From: Saprospiraceae bacterium
Lineage (GTDB): Bacteria > Bacteroidota > Bacteroidia > Chitinophagales > Saprospiraceae
Direction: 5' to 3'
Length of the DNA: 50,494 nucleotides
Assembly (NCBI GenBank): GCA_016787285.1
Contig: JAEUUV010000282.1
Location: forward strand, 1 to 50,494
In this document: positions 43,267-50,494 of the stretch, in pieces
Layout of the letters: each line of letters begins with the position of its first letter
How positions within the stretch are numbered: the first letter of the stretch is position 1
Program-made: the position numbers and the translations under genes
Notes under the pieces: generated by a model
Told to the model about the DNA's origin: nothing
The model's database searches: none
The model's input: the letters and a program-made list of their open reading frames with translations, nothing else

Positions 43267-46200
43267 TCAGCCCCCCAACCGCACCAACTCCCGCAACTCC
43301 ACGTCCGTCAAATCGCCCACCCATTTTTCCCCGGCGGCCACGGTCAGGTTGGCCAATTCCTTTTTCGATTGCAGCATGGCGTTGATTTTTTCCTCGAATG
43401 TGCCTTGTGTGATGAACCGGTGTACCTGCACGTTGCGCTGCTGCCCAATCCGGAAGGCGCGGTCGGTGGCCTGGGCTTCCACTGCGGGGTTCCACCACAG
43501 GTCGTAGTGGATGACGTTGGACGCGGCGGTGAGGTTGAGGCCCGTGCCGCCGGCTTTGAGCGACAATAGCAGCACGCGCTCGCTGTGCTGGTGCTGAAAG
43601 GCTTCCACCATTTCGTCGCGCCCTTTGCGCGACACCCCGCCGTGCAAAAAAGCGGCATTGATCCCCAATTGCTCGCGCAGGAGCGGAACCAGCAGGTCGC
43701 CCATTTCGCGGTACTGGGTGAAAATCAGGGTCTTCTCGCCGTTGTCCTGAATTTGGGTGAGCAGGTCGAGCAGCAGTTGGGTTTTGCCCGACAGGGCCGG
43801 GTCGGCGGCGGGTTTTTTCAGGAAATGCGCCGGGTGGTTGCACACCTGCTTGAGCGCCGTCAGCATTTTCAGCACTAAGCCCTGACGCTTGATGTCGCCC
43901 TCTTTTTCTTTTTCGATGGCCAGCAGCGACTCGTCCACCACATTCTGGTAGAGCGCCGCCTGCTCGGGCGAAAGCAGGCAAAACTGATCGGTTTCGATCT
44001 TGTCCGGCAGGTCGCTGATGATGTTTTTGTCGGTTTTCACGCGGCGCAGCAAAAAAGGCGCCGTGACCCGCCGGAAGCGCTCCAGGGCGGTGTGGCTGCG
44101 CTCCAGTTCGATGGGCTTGGCATACTCGTCACTGAACTCTTTCAGCGTGCCGAGGTAACCGTGGTTGGCAAATTCGAAGAGCGAGTAGTATTCGCTCAGG
44201 CGGTTTTCCACGGGGGTGCCCGTCATGGCGATGCGCACGGGCGCGCGAAGTTTTTTCACGGCTTTGGTCTGTGCCGTTTCGAGGTTTTTGATGTTTTGCG
44301 CCTCGTCTATGACGGCTACGAGCCAGTTTTTCTTTTGAAAATCAGCGATTTCGGAGCGCACCACGCCGTAGGTGGTGAGCAGGATGTTGCATGCGCTCAG
44401 GGGTTTGAGGCTGCGTCCCGGGCCGTGGTACACGTGCAGGCTCAGGTTGGGGGCGAATCGGGCAATTTCCTTCGTCCAGTTGGTGAGTAGGGTAGTGGGC
44501 ACCACGATCAGCGCTTTCGAGTCGCCGGCCAGTGCGCCGTCTTCTTTCAGGCGTTGCAGGGTGGTGATGACCTGGAGGGTTTTGCCGAGGCCCATGTCGT
44601 CGGCGATGAGGCTGCCGAAGCCGAGGCGGGTATTTTTGTACAGCCATTCGAAGCCGCGCTGCTGGTAGGGGCGCAGCGTGGCGTGCAGTCCGGCGGGCAG
44701 CGGCACGGCGTCGGGGCGGAGCAGGTCGGCGATGAGGGCGTGGGCCGATTCGTCGAGGCGTACCGGAGCGCCCTGATATTCGCCGGCGAGGGCGATTTGC
44801 AGCAGTTTGGGGCCGGTGGGCGCCGGGCTGTGTTCGATCTTCGCCAGCAGCGCGGCCATTTCCTTTTCATCCACGTAGGCGTAACCGTCGGCCAGCCGCA
44901 CGATACCGCGCATGGTTTTGACCAGTTTCAGGAAGGCCTCGGGGGAAAGCAGTTGGTCGCCGAGCGCGATTTGCCATTGAAAATCAATCATGTTGGCAAA
45001 CGATACCAGCCCAGAACCGGCAACTTTACCTTTGGTATTTGCGCTCAACGCCAGGGATGTCGCCGGGCGGAACAACTTTTGCAGGGCCTTGGGCAACAAC
45101 ACGCGGATGCCGAACAGACGGATGACCGGCAGGGCGTTGAAAAACACCTCCACAAAGGCCCGGCTGTCGAAGCGCAGTTTTATTTTTCCCTTGGAAGCAA
45201 TCAGGTCGTTCAGGGGCGGGAAAAACTCCGCGACCATGCTCAGGTCGCGCAGGGCGTCGAGGCGCAGGCGGGCGTGTTTTTTGTCGGAAAAAATGGCGGC
45301 CAGCGGCACGGGTGCCTGAAAGGCCGAAGTTTTATCTTCTATACTGACGCCTACTTCAAACAGGTCGTCGTGGTCGCTTACCTCGAATACCGGCACAAAA
45401 TCTTTTTCCGAAATGAAAAAACGGCTGAGCCAGAGCCGGATACTTTTGGGGTATTCGCGGTTTTCAAAACGCTCGAACACAGCCGGGGCGCCCGAGAAAA
45501 ACCAGCGCGGCAGTTCGCCTTCGCGGGCCGCTTTTTCGGTGTTTTCCTGCACAAAGTGGCCAAGGAAAACAGCCAGCAGCGCCGGAAGATGGTCCGCCTG
45601 AACCGGCTCCAGGTTCTGTTCTTCGCCGATATACACCAACATACCCGGCGCCGTCAGGCCGGCTGCCTGTTCGCAAACCGCACGCACGTCGGCGTTCAGC
45701 AAGGCGGGCACGTAACGGATAAAACAGGAAAACCCATTCCGGCTTTCCCCGGCGGGGATGGAGAAAATTTGCGGCACAAACGCGCCTCTGCGGGCCAGTG
45801 TTTCCGCCAGCCGGTACGCCAGGTGTAACGAGCGGAGTTCCGGCGCGCAGTGGGCTACCTGTGCCGCCGGCAGCGCATCGAGAAAAGCAACCAGTTCGGC
45901 CGCCGAATCGAAGTCAAGCAGGCTTTCGTCCCGGGCATCAAGCAGCGAACATCCCAGGAAGGCGCCCTCGGCAGCATCGAGCAGCAGCAGTACTTTTTCG
46001 GCGTTTTGCACGATGTGGGCATGCTCGCCGGACAAATCTTGTCCCGGCATAGCCGCCGTTTCCACACCTCCGGCGGTGCTTTTATAGGCTGCGGCAAGTA
46101 TTTTTTTAAAATCCCCTTCCGGGAAAAACACCGGTTTTTCGCTCAGCAGGCGCAGGAGGTTATCGCGGCAGTCGGGCAGGAGGGAAAAATCGAGGGCAGC

Positions 46201-46866
46201 GAGCCGCTCCTCGTCAAGGGTAAACGCTGCTCGTTCTTCTGCTACCGGCTGTTGCCATTGGGCCAAAGCCGGGATTGAAACCGGATCGCCTGCCGCTTCC
46301 GTGTAACCGCTTTCCTGTAGGGCCGCCACCAGATCGAAGCCGTGCAGGTCGAATACCACAAAGGGGTTTTTGTCAATTTCATTGGCTACTAAATACAGCA
46401 CGGCGGCCATGTGTTTGCAGGGCACGGCCCAGTCGGGGCAGGAGCAGGAGCCTTTCAGGTCGTCCCAGCGGCGCGGGAAAATGTGGATGTTTTCGGCCGA
46501 GCAGGCCTCGTTCAGTTCGGGGGGCAACTCGCGGTTCAGCAGTTTGGAGAGGAATAGCGGGTTTTCCGTCACGACCCGCACCAAGCACTCCTGCGTGCCG
46601 GGATCGAACGCCGGCACGGTGATTTGTACCTGGTAGGGCCGGGGCTGGCTGCCGGTCACTTTGGCGCTGATGGTGTTGCCCTGCAATTCCAGGTCGTGCG
46701 CCAAGCCCTTGTTGGCGTAGGTTTTGCCGCGCGGCAGGCGGTTGGAGTAGTCAATATCGGCGAGCGCCTGCAACCACTGTTTGCCCCACCAGGTTGAGCC
46801 GTATGCTTTTCGAGTGGCGCCGGGGGCGGCTTCGGGGGCGCGGCGTTTTTCGTAGTGCCAGTACAT
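43267..46866 (-). CDS. SWIM zinc-finger SNF2-family helicase
   Basis: A 1199-residue DNA-dependent ATPase. The N-terminus has a SWIM zinc finger (C141, C143, C150, H152 in CSCPDWAVPCKH). A long middle region follows, then the SNF2 motor from about residue 730: ADDMGLGKTLQVITTLQ (motif I), IDEAQNIKN (motif II), MTGTPVENRLSEYYSLF, and in the C-terminal lobe FTQYREMGDLL and LLSLKAGGTGLNLTAAS and DRAFRIGQQRNV. Such proteins remodel protein-DNA complexes, perhaps linked to transcription. It is GC-rich and on the opposite strand to the island genes, so I treat it as core rather than part of the defence operon. The gene ends 54 bp from the SecB-like stop. Confidence 0.9.
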   Translation of the reverse strand: MYWHYEKRRAPEAAPGATRKAYGSTWWGKQWLQALADIDYSNRLPRGKTYANKGLAHDLELQGNTISAKVTGSQPRPYQVQITVPAFDPGTQECLVRVVTENPLFLSKLLNRELPPELNEACSAENIHIFPRRWDDLKGSCSCPDWAVPCKHMAAVLYLVANEIDKNPFVVFDLHGFDLVAALQESGYTEAAGDPVSIPALAQWQQPVAEERAAFTLDEERLAALDFSLLPDCRDNLLRLLSEKPVFFPEGDFKKILAAAYKSTAGGVETAAMPGQDLSGEHAHIVQNAEKVLLLLDAAEGAFLGCSLLDARDESLLDFDSAAELVAFLDALPAAQVAHCAPELRSLHLAYRLAETLARRGAFVPQIFSIPAGESRNGFSCFIRYVPALLNADVRAVCEQAAGLTAPGMLVYIGEEQNLEPVQADHLPALLAVFLGHFVQENTEKAAREGELPRWFFSGAPAVFERFENREYPKSIRLWLSRFFISEKDFVPVFEVSDHDDLFEVGVSIEDKTSAFQAPVPLAAIFSDKKHARLRLDALRDLSMVAEFFPPLNDLIASKGKIKLRFDSRAFVEVFFNALPVIRLFGIRVLLPKALQKLFRPATSLALSANTKGKVAGSGLVSFANMIDFQWQIALGDQLLSPEAFLKLVKTMRGIVRLADGYAYVDEKEMAALLAKIEHSPAPTGPKLLQIALAGEYQGAPVRLDESAHALIADLLRPDAVPLPAGLHATLRPYQQRGFEWLYKNTRLGFGSLIADDMGLGKTLQVITTLQRLKEDGALAGDSKALIVVPTTLLTNWTKEIARFAPNLSLHVYHGPGRSLKPLSACNILLTTYGVVRSEIADFQKKNWLVAVIDEAQNIKNLETAQTKAVKKLRAPVRIAMTGTPVENRLSEYYSLFEFANHGYLGTLKEFSDEYAKPIELERSHTALERFRRVTAPFLLRRVKTDKNIISDLPDKIETDQFCLLSPEQAALYQNVVDESLLAIEKEKEGDIKRQGLVLKMLTALKQVCNHPAHFLKKPAADPALSGKTQLLLDLLTQIQDNGEKTLIFTQYREMGDLLVPLLREQLGINAAFLHGGVSRKGRDEMVEAFQHQHSERVLLLSLKAGGTGLNLTAASNVIHYDLWWNPAVEAQATDRAFRIGQQRNVQVHRFITQGTFEEKINAMLQSKKELANLTVAAGEKWVGDLTDVELRELVRLGG

Positions 46867-47095
46867 GTTTATGTGGTAGCAGCAGTTGGTGAAAATTAAG
46901 GGCTAAGGTAGATCGTGGATACTTAAAAATGGTTGTTGATTATACCCGAAAGGGTGTGGAATGATGTGTTGTTGAGAAAAATGCACCCGAAAAGGTATAA
47001 ATTTAAGTTAGGTACAAGCACCTACTGGAAGAGCGATTTGGCTGCTGGAGTGATCGGTCGGGAGGAGGCCTAAATCGGAAGCCACGCCGAACCAT

Positions 47096-47770
47096 TCACA
47101 CCACCCGCCCGTCTTCCATTTCAATGATCCGGTGCGTGTTGGCCGCAAAGCCCGGGTCGTGGGTCACGATGAGCAGGGTTTGTTTGCGCTGCTCCGAAAG
47201 TTCCCGGAAGGTGCCGAACACCACATCGCTGTTCTTCTTGTCGAGGTTGCCGGTTGGCTCGTCGCCCATGATGATGATGGGATTGTTAATCAGCGCCCGG
47301 GCGATGGCGACCCGCTGTTTCTCCCCTCCGGAGAGTTGGTTGGCCATTTTCAGGGCCAAGCCGTCAATGCCCAGTGTTTTGAGGAGTTCCATGGCGCGGT
47401 GTTCTACGGCTTCTGCCAGAATTTCCTGGAGTTTCAATCCGGGCAGCATGACGTTTTTCAGCACCGTGAACTCGTTCAGCAGGTAGTGAAACTGAAAAAC
47501 GAAGCCGATCTTCTTGTTGCGTATACGGGCAAGGTGCTGCTCGCTTTTTCCGCGCATGGCCTCGCCGTCTATCCAAAGCTCGCCCTCGTAGTCGGTGTCC
47601 ATGGTGGACAGGATGTACAGCAGTGTGGATTTGCCGCAGCCGGATTTTCCGGTAACCGCCACAAACTCGCCCGCATCCACCGAAAAACTGATGTCGTTCA
47701 GGACTTTCACCCGCACCGGGTCCTGGAAGTATTTGACAATACCTTTTGATTGAAGAATGGTGTTTGTCAT
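47096..47770 (-). CDS. LolD/MacB-type ABC transporter ATP-binding protein
   Basis: A 224-residue ATPase of the LolD/MacB/FtsE class. Walker A is GKSGCGKST (41-49), signature LSGGEKQR (146-153), Walker B IIIMGDE (165-171) and the switch His is H204 in VTHD. Class members power lipoprotein sorting (LolCDE), MacB efflux or ABC permeases of the FtsX family. No permease is adjacent, so the partner must be encoded elsewhere. Start 47770 (MTNTILQ) is preferred to 47842 because earlier residues are not family-like. It diverges from rmlD. Confidence 0.88.
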   Translation of the reverse strand: MTNTILQSKGIVKYFQDPVRVKVLNDISFSVDAGEFVAVTGKSGCGKSTLLYILSTMDTDYEGELWIDGEAMRGKSEQHLARIRNKKIGFVFQFHYLLNEFTVLKNVMLPGLKLQEILAEAVEHRAMELLKTLGIDGLALKMANQLSGGEKQRVAIARALINNPIIIMGDEPTGNLDKKNSDVVFGTFRELSEQRKQTLLIVTHDPGFAANTHRIIEMEDGRVV

Positions 47771-47884
47771 GTTATTTGCCACGGATATTTTTTTTTGTCC
47801 GGGAAGAGGTGGGGCAAACCCGTGTTCGCAAAAGCGGTACAAATGTCTTGTATTGAGGCAACAAGCATGAAAGATTTATTCAAC

Positions 47885-47892
47885 TACTTTTG
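47885..47892 (+). promoter_or_regulatory. -7 element TACTTTTG before rmlD
   Basis: TACTTTTG 21 bp before the GTG start at 47914. No TTTG at the expected distance. Confidence 0.4.
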
Positions 47893-47913
47893 CGGCGCTA
47901 AAACGCCACCCTC

Positions 47914-48801
47914 GTGCAAAAAACACCCGTTATACTCGTCACCGGCGCCAACGGCCAATTGGGCCGATGCTTCCAAAATCTGGAGTCCGCTTTTCCGAAT
48001 TGGCGTTTTTTGTTTGCCGATTCCACGCATCTGGACGTGAATGCGCGCAGGAACGTGTTTGCTTTTTTTGAAAAACACCAACCGACGTGGGTACTCAACG
48101 GCGCCGCATACACGGCTGTGGACCGGGCTGAAAGCGAGCCGGAACGCGCCCGGGCGGTCAACTATACCGGTGCGAAAAATATCGCCGAAGCCTGTGCCCG
48201 ACTCGGCATCCCGACCATTCATTTCTCGACCGACTATGTGTACCACGGCGGGCAAAACACCCCCTTGCAGGAAGACGCACCGGTGCATCCAAAAAGCGTG
48301 TACGCGCGCACCAAACTGGCGGGCGACCGGGCTGTGCTGCGCCACAATCCGCTCATGGGTATGGTGATTCGCACCTCTTGGCTGTACGCGCCGCACGGGC
48401 ACAATTTCGCCCGTACCATGCTGCGCCTCGGCGCCGAACGCCCCGAACTCAACGTGGTGTTCGATCAGGTGGGCACCCCTACCTACGCGCCATTTCTTGC
48501 CGAGGCGGTTCTGCACATCATCGGTCTGGTCGAAAACGGCGATGTCGCCCCAACATCTCTGGCCGGCATCTGGCACTATTCCAACGAAGGGGTTTGCAGT
48601 TGGTACGATTTTGCGCAGACCATCGTGGATTTGGCCGGCTTGCCTGCCCGGGTGAACGCCATCGAAACCAAAGATTACCCCTTGCCGGCGCCGCGCCCGT
48701 CGTTTAGCGTGTTGAACAAGGCAAAAATCAAGTCGGCGTTCGGGCTGGAGATTCCGCATTGGCGCCGTGGAGTGGAACGATTTTTGAGAGAAAATGGCTG
48801 A
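47914..48801 (+). CDS. rmlD: dTDP-4-dehydrorhamnose reductase
   Basis: A 295-residue NAD(P)H-dependent reductase of the extended SDR family; it makes dTDP-L-rhamnose, the last step of the RmlABCD route to cell-surface sugar. The cofactor motif is TGANGQLG (10-17); the catalytic pair is Y130-x3-K134 in YARTK; FSTDYVYHG and SWLYAPHGHNFARTM are family blocks. RmlA, RmlB and RmlC are not in the window. The start is a GTG at 47914, just after the TACTTTTG element; no in-frame ATG upstream is better. A terminator follows 40 bp after the stop. Confidence 0.9.
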   Translation: MQKTPVILVTGANGQLGRCFQNLESAFPNWRFLFADSTHLDVNARRNVFAFFEKHQPTWVLNGAAYTAVDRAESEPERARAVNYTGAKNIAEACARLGIPTIHFSTDYVYHGGQNTPLQEDAPVHPKSVYARTKLAGDRAVLRHNPLMGMVIRTSWLYAPHGHNFARTMLRLGAERPELNVVFDQVGTPTYAPFLAEAVLHIIGLVENGDVAPTSLAGIWHYSNEGVCSWYDFAQTIVDLAGLPARVNAIETKDYPLPAPRPSFSVLNKAKIKSAFGLEIPHWRRGVERFLRENG

Positions 48802-48841
48802 TTGCCAACAATTTTTTTGGTGCTGGCGATTTTTCATTCAT

Positions 48842-48868
48842 AACGCCATACATTTACGGCGTTTTTTT
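48842..48868 (+). terminator. Rho-independent terminator after rmlD
   Basis: Stem AACGCC (48842-48847) pairs with GGCGTT (48858-48863) around a 10-nt loop, followed by a run of T. Confidence 0.7.
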
Positions 48869-49142
48869 AATCTATTGACTCGCCGGCCCTTCCTCAACGA
48901 CTGCACATCGTACTGTTTCCTCTTTTGGATACATTTTTACAACTCCCGGCTGTCTGATTTTTTTTAACCTGTGCGTCTTTGATTTTTGCATGTGCGAAGA
49001 TCGGAGCGTCGCTTTTTGTGCAGTCATTTCCCGCTTTGTTTTATATCCGGTACGGTGCTGCGTACCGCATAGTGTTTTTTAATCCAGGAATCGGCCTGAG
49101 TAATCCGCGGGCTGTCTTCTAACAAAATGAATAGTCGCCCGT
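48869..49142. other. Intergenic region, no gene seen
   Basis: About 275 bp between the rmlD terminator and the last gene. It is T-rich on the plus strand and has no open frame with support and no TAnnTTTG/TTTG pair. The promoter of the next gene must lie here but I cannot place it. Confidence 0.5.
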
Positions 49143-50494
49143 ATGCAAGATCTGAAAGAGCTGATCCTGTTGCTCACGCAACACAACATCCACCCGCTTA
49201 AGCACCTGGCCGGATCGGAAGATTCCAAACTATTGGCCCTATACGAAGGCATTGCCAAAGGAAAATTTCATAGCGACGAAGAAGCCGCAGCCGAACTGTA
49301 CAAGGGGCAGGGGGCGACATCGAGTTACCGCAAACTGAAATCGGATCTGCGGGAACGGCTCCTGGAGCATGTGTTCCAGATCAACACGGAACTTAGTCAC
49401 TACTCGGACTATCAGAAGGCGTACTACGACTGCCACAAACAGTGGGTAATCGTCCGGTTTTTGACCGGCCAAAACGCCAATACGGTAGCACTCACGTTGG
49501 CCAACAAACTGCTGCGCACCTCCGAGAAGTTCGATTTTATCCTGTTGTGCATGGACATTGCGTCCTACCTGCGCATCCAGTACGGGCTTCGGGAAAGCAA
49601 CGACAAGCGGTTTCAGGAAGCCAGTCGGCAGTTTGAGCATTTCCGGAAAGTGTACGACGCGGAGTGCTTGGCCGAAGAGTTGTACACCACCCTGGTCGTG
49701 CGCACTGTGAATAACCGCTCGGCGCAGGCCGAAGTCAACGAACTGGCGAAGGAGTACTACGAACGGATTCAGGAACCCATGCGGCAGTATCAGACATACA
49801 AGTTGCAGATGTACGGGTACATGATCGGCCTGATGTACCATACCTCGCTGAGCGACTATCACAACGCGCTCCTGTACTGCGAAAAAGCCATCGCGTTTTT
49901 TAAGGATCGCCCCTACGAAGCCCGGGTGCCGCTCCAGATTTTTTACTACCAGCACCTGGTTTGCAACATCCAGTTGCGGCAGTTCGAGGAGGGTAAAGAG
50001 TCGGCCCGGCAGTGCATCAACCTGATGCAGGAAGGCACCTTCAACTGGTTCAAATACCGCGAACTGTACCTCCACCTGCTGCTGCACACCCGGCGCTACG
50101 ACGAAGCAGCCGACGTGCTGCGGCAAACGCTCGAGCACCCGAGATTCGAGTTCCTGCCGGAAAACGCGGTGGAAATATGGCGGATTTACGAAGCCTTCGT
50201 GTATTACCTCGGCAATGCCGGAAAACTGGAGCAACAACCTAAAAGCAAGTTCAAATTAGCCCGATTCATCAGCGATATCTGGATTTTTAACAAGGACAAG
50301 AGTGGGATGAACATTGCGGTCATCATCATCAAGTGGCTGACCCTGCTGCAGGAAAAACAGTATGGCAAAGTGCTGGACGAAGTGGAGGCTACAGAACAAT
50401 ACTGCTACCGGCACCTGCGCGGCGACAACACCAAACGCAGTTACTATTTCCTGAAAATGCTCCTGCAAATCCCGATGGGGCAGTTCGAGCGCAA
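49143..50494 (+). CDS. Long helical (TPR-like) hypothetical protein, 3' truncated
   Basis: An open frame of 450 codons from ATG 49143 (MQDLKELILLLTQHNIHPLK) runs off the window end; no stop is reached. The sequence is almost wholly helical, with repeated pairs of amphipathic helices rich in Tyr, Leu, Glu and Lys (for example YHNALLYCEKAIAFFKD, LLLHTRRYDEAADVLRQTL), suggestive of TPR-like repeats. No catalytic motif, signal peptide or membrane segment is visible. Similar long helical proteins occur in Saprospiraceae-type genomes, but I cannot name a function. Confidence 0.75.
   Translation, partial: MQDLKELILLLTQHNIHPLKHLAGSEDSKLLALYEGIAKGKFHSDEEAAAELYKGQGATSSYRKLKSDLRERLLEHVFQINTELSHYSDYQKAYYDCHKQWVIVRFLTGQNANTVALTLANKLLRTSEKFDFILLCMDIASYLRIQYGLRESNDKRFQEASRQFEHFRKVYDAECLAEELYTTLVVRTVNNRSAQAEVNELAKEYYERIQEPMRQYQTYKLQMYGYMIGLMYHTSLSDYHNALLYCEKAIAFFKDRPYEARVPLQIFYYQHLVCNIQLRQFEEGKESARQCINLMQEGTFNWFKYRELYLHLLLHTRRYDEAADVLRQTLEHPRFEFLPENAVEIWRIYEAFVYYLGNAGKLEQQPKSKFKLARFISDIWIFNKDKSGMNIAVIIIKWLTLLQEKQYGKVLDEVEATEQYCYRHLRGDNTKRSYYFLKMLLQIPMGQFER

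Noticed and set aside
43267..46866. SNF2 helicase as motor of the defence genes
   Set aside because: Opposite strand, GC-rich like the core genome, and a common SWIM/SNF2 layout outside defence contexts.
36863..47095. Integrated element with a repeated tRNA 3' end
   Set aside because: No second copy of the tRNA-Cys 3' sequence and no integrase were seen around 43.2 kb or 46.9-47.1 kb.

Overview
The window looks like a chromosome segment of a GC-rich, aerobic, gliding-type Bacteroidota, most likely in or near the Saprospiraceae. Evidence: paired PorP/SprF and OmpA/PD40 type IX secretion (T9SS) proteins, several secreted proteins with T9SS sorting domains, a TonB-dependent receptor with a carboxypeptidase-regulatory-like N-terminus, and repeated promoters of the Bacteroidota form TTTG-N20/21-TAnnTTTG. 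The species assignment is inference.

Layout. 1-9 kb: methyltransferase, orphan lipoprotein, PDZ protein, OmpR-type response regulator, ruvC, nadC and a GH57/DUF3536 enzyme. 9-11.6 kb: recJ, then a small insertion scar with REP-type palindromes around a RAYT transposase gene broken by one stop codon, and a second copy of the recJ 3' end. 11.6-21 kb: small secreted and lipoproteins, a YhiN-type flavoprotein, and three exported proteins including a 1612-residue repeat protein ending in an S74 self-cleaving chaperone domain. 20.9-21.8 kb: a GxxExxY (PDDEXK_3) nuclease gene bracketed by arrays of a ~61-bp repeat in opposite orientations. A gene-less 167-bp inverted-repeat relative lies at 29.36 kb and a solo end at 26.15 kb. 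21.8-25 kb: PorE-like and PorP/SprF genes. 25-36.7 kb: two glycosyltransferases, a LysM protein, serine hydrolase, secreted GH13 enzyme, VOC protein, lipoprotein and TonB-dependent receptor.

36.86-43.2 kb is the main accessory region. It starts at a tRNA-Cys gene and carries an SF1 helicase with an internal PD-(D/E)XK-like domain and a zinc ribbon, a one-chain nuclease resembling the DNA-reading half of McrB joined to a PD-(D/E)XK domain, a coiled-coil protein, and a three-gene toxin / XRE antitoxin / SecB-like chaperone operon. From about 39.2 kb it is visibly AT-richer than its surroundings, which suggests acquired defence genes. 43.3-50.5 kb returns to GC-rich genes: a SWIM/SNF2 helicase, a LolD-like ATPase, rmlD and a long hypothetical protein cut by the window end.

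The strongest leads are the GxxExxY nuclease with its repeat family, the toxin-antitoxin-chaperone operon, the McrB-like one-chain nuclease beside the SF1 helicase, and the duplicated recJ tail around the RAYT scar. Short tandem repeats, mostly heptamers, sit at several gene borders, and one set forms a 34-bp-arm hairpin between two convergent genes.
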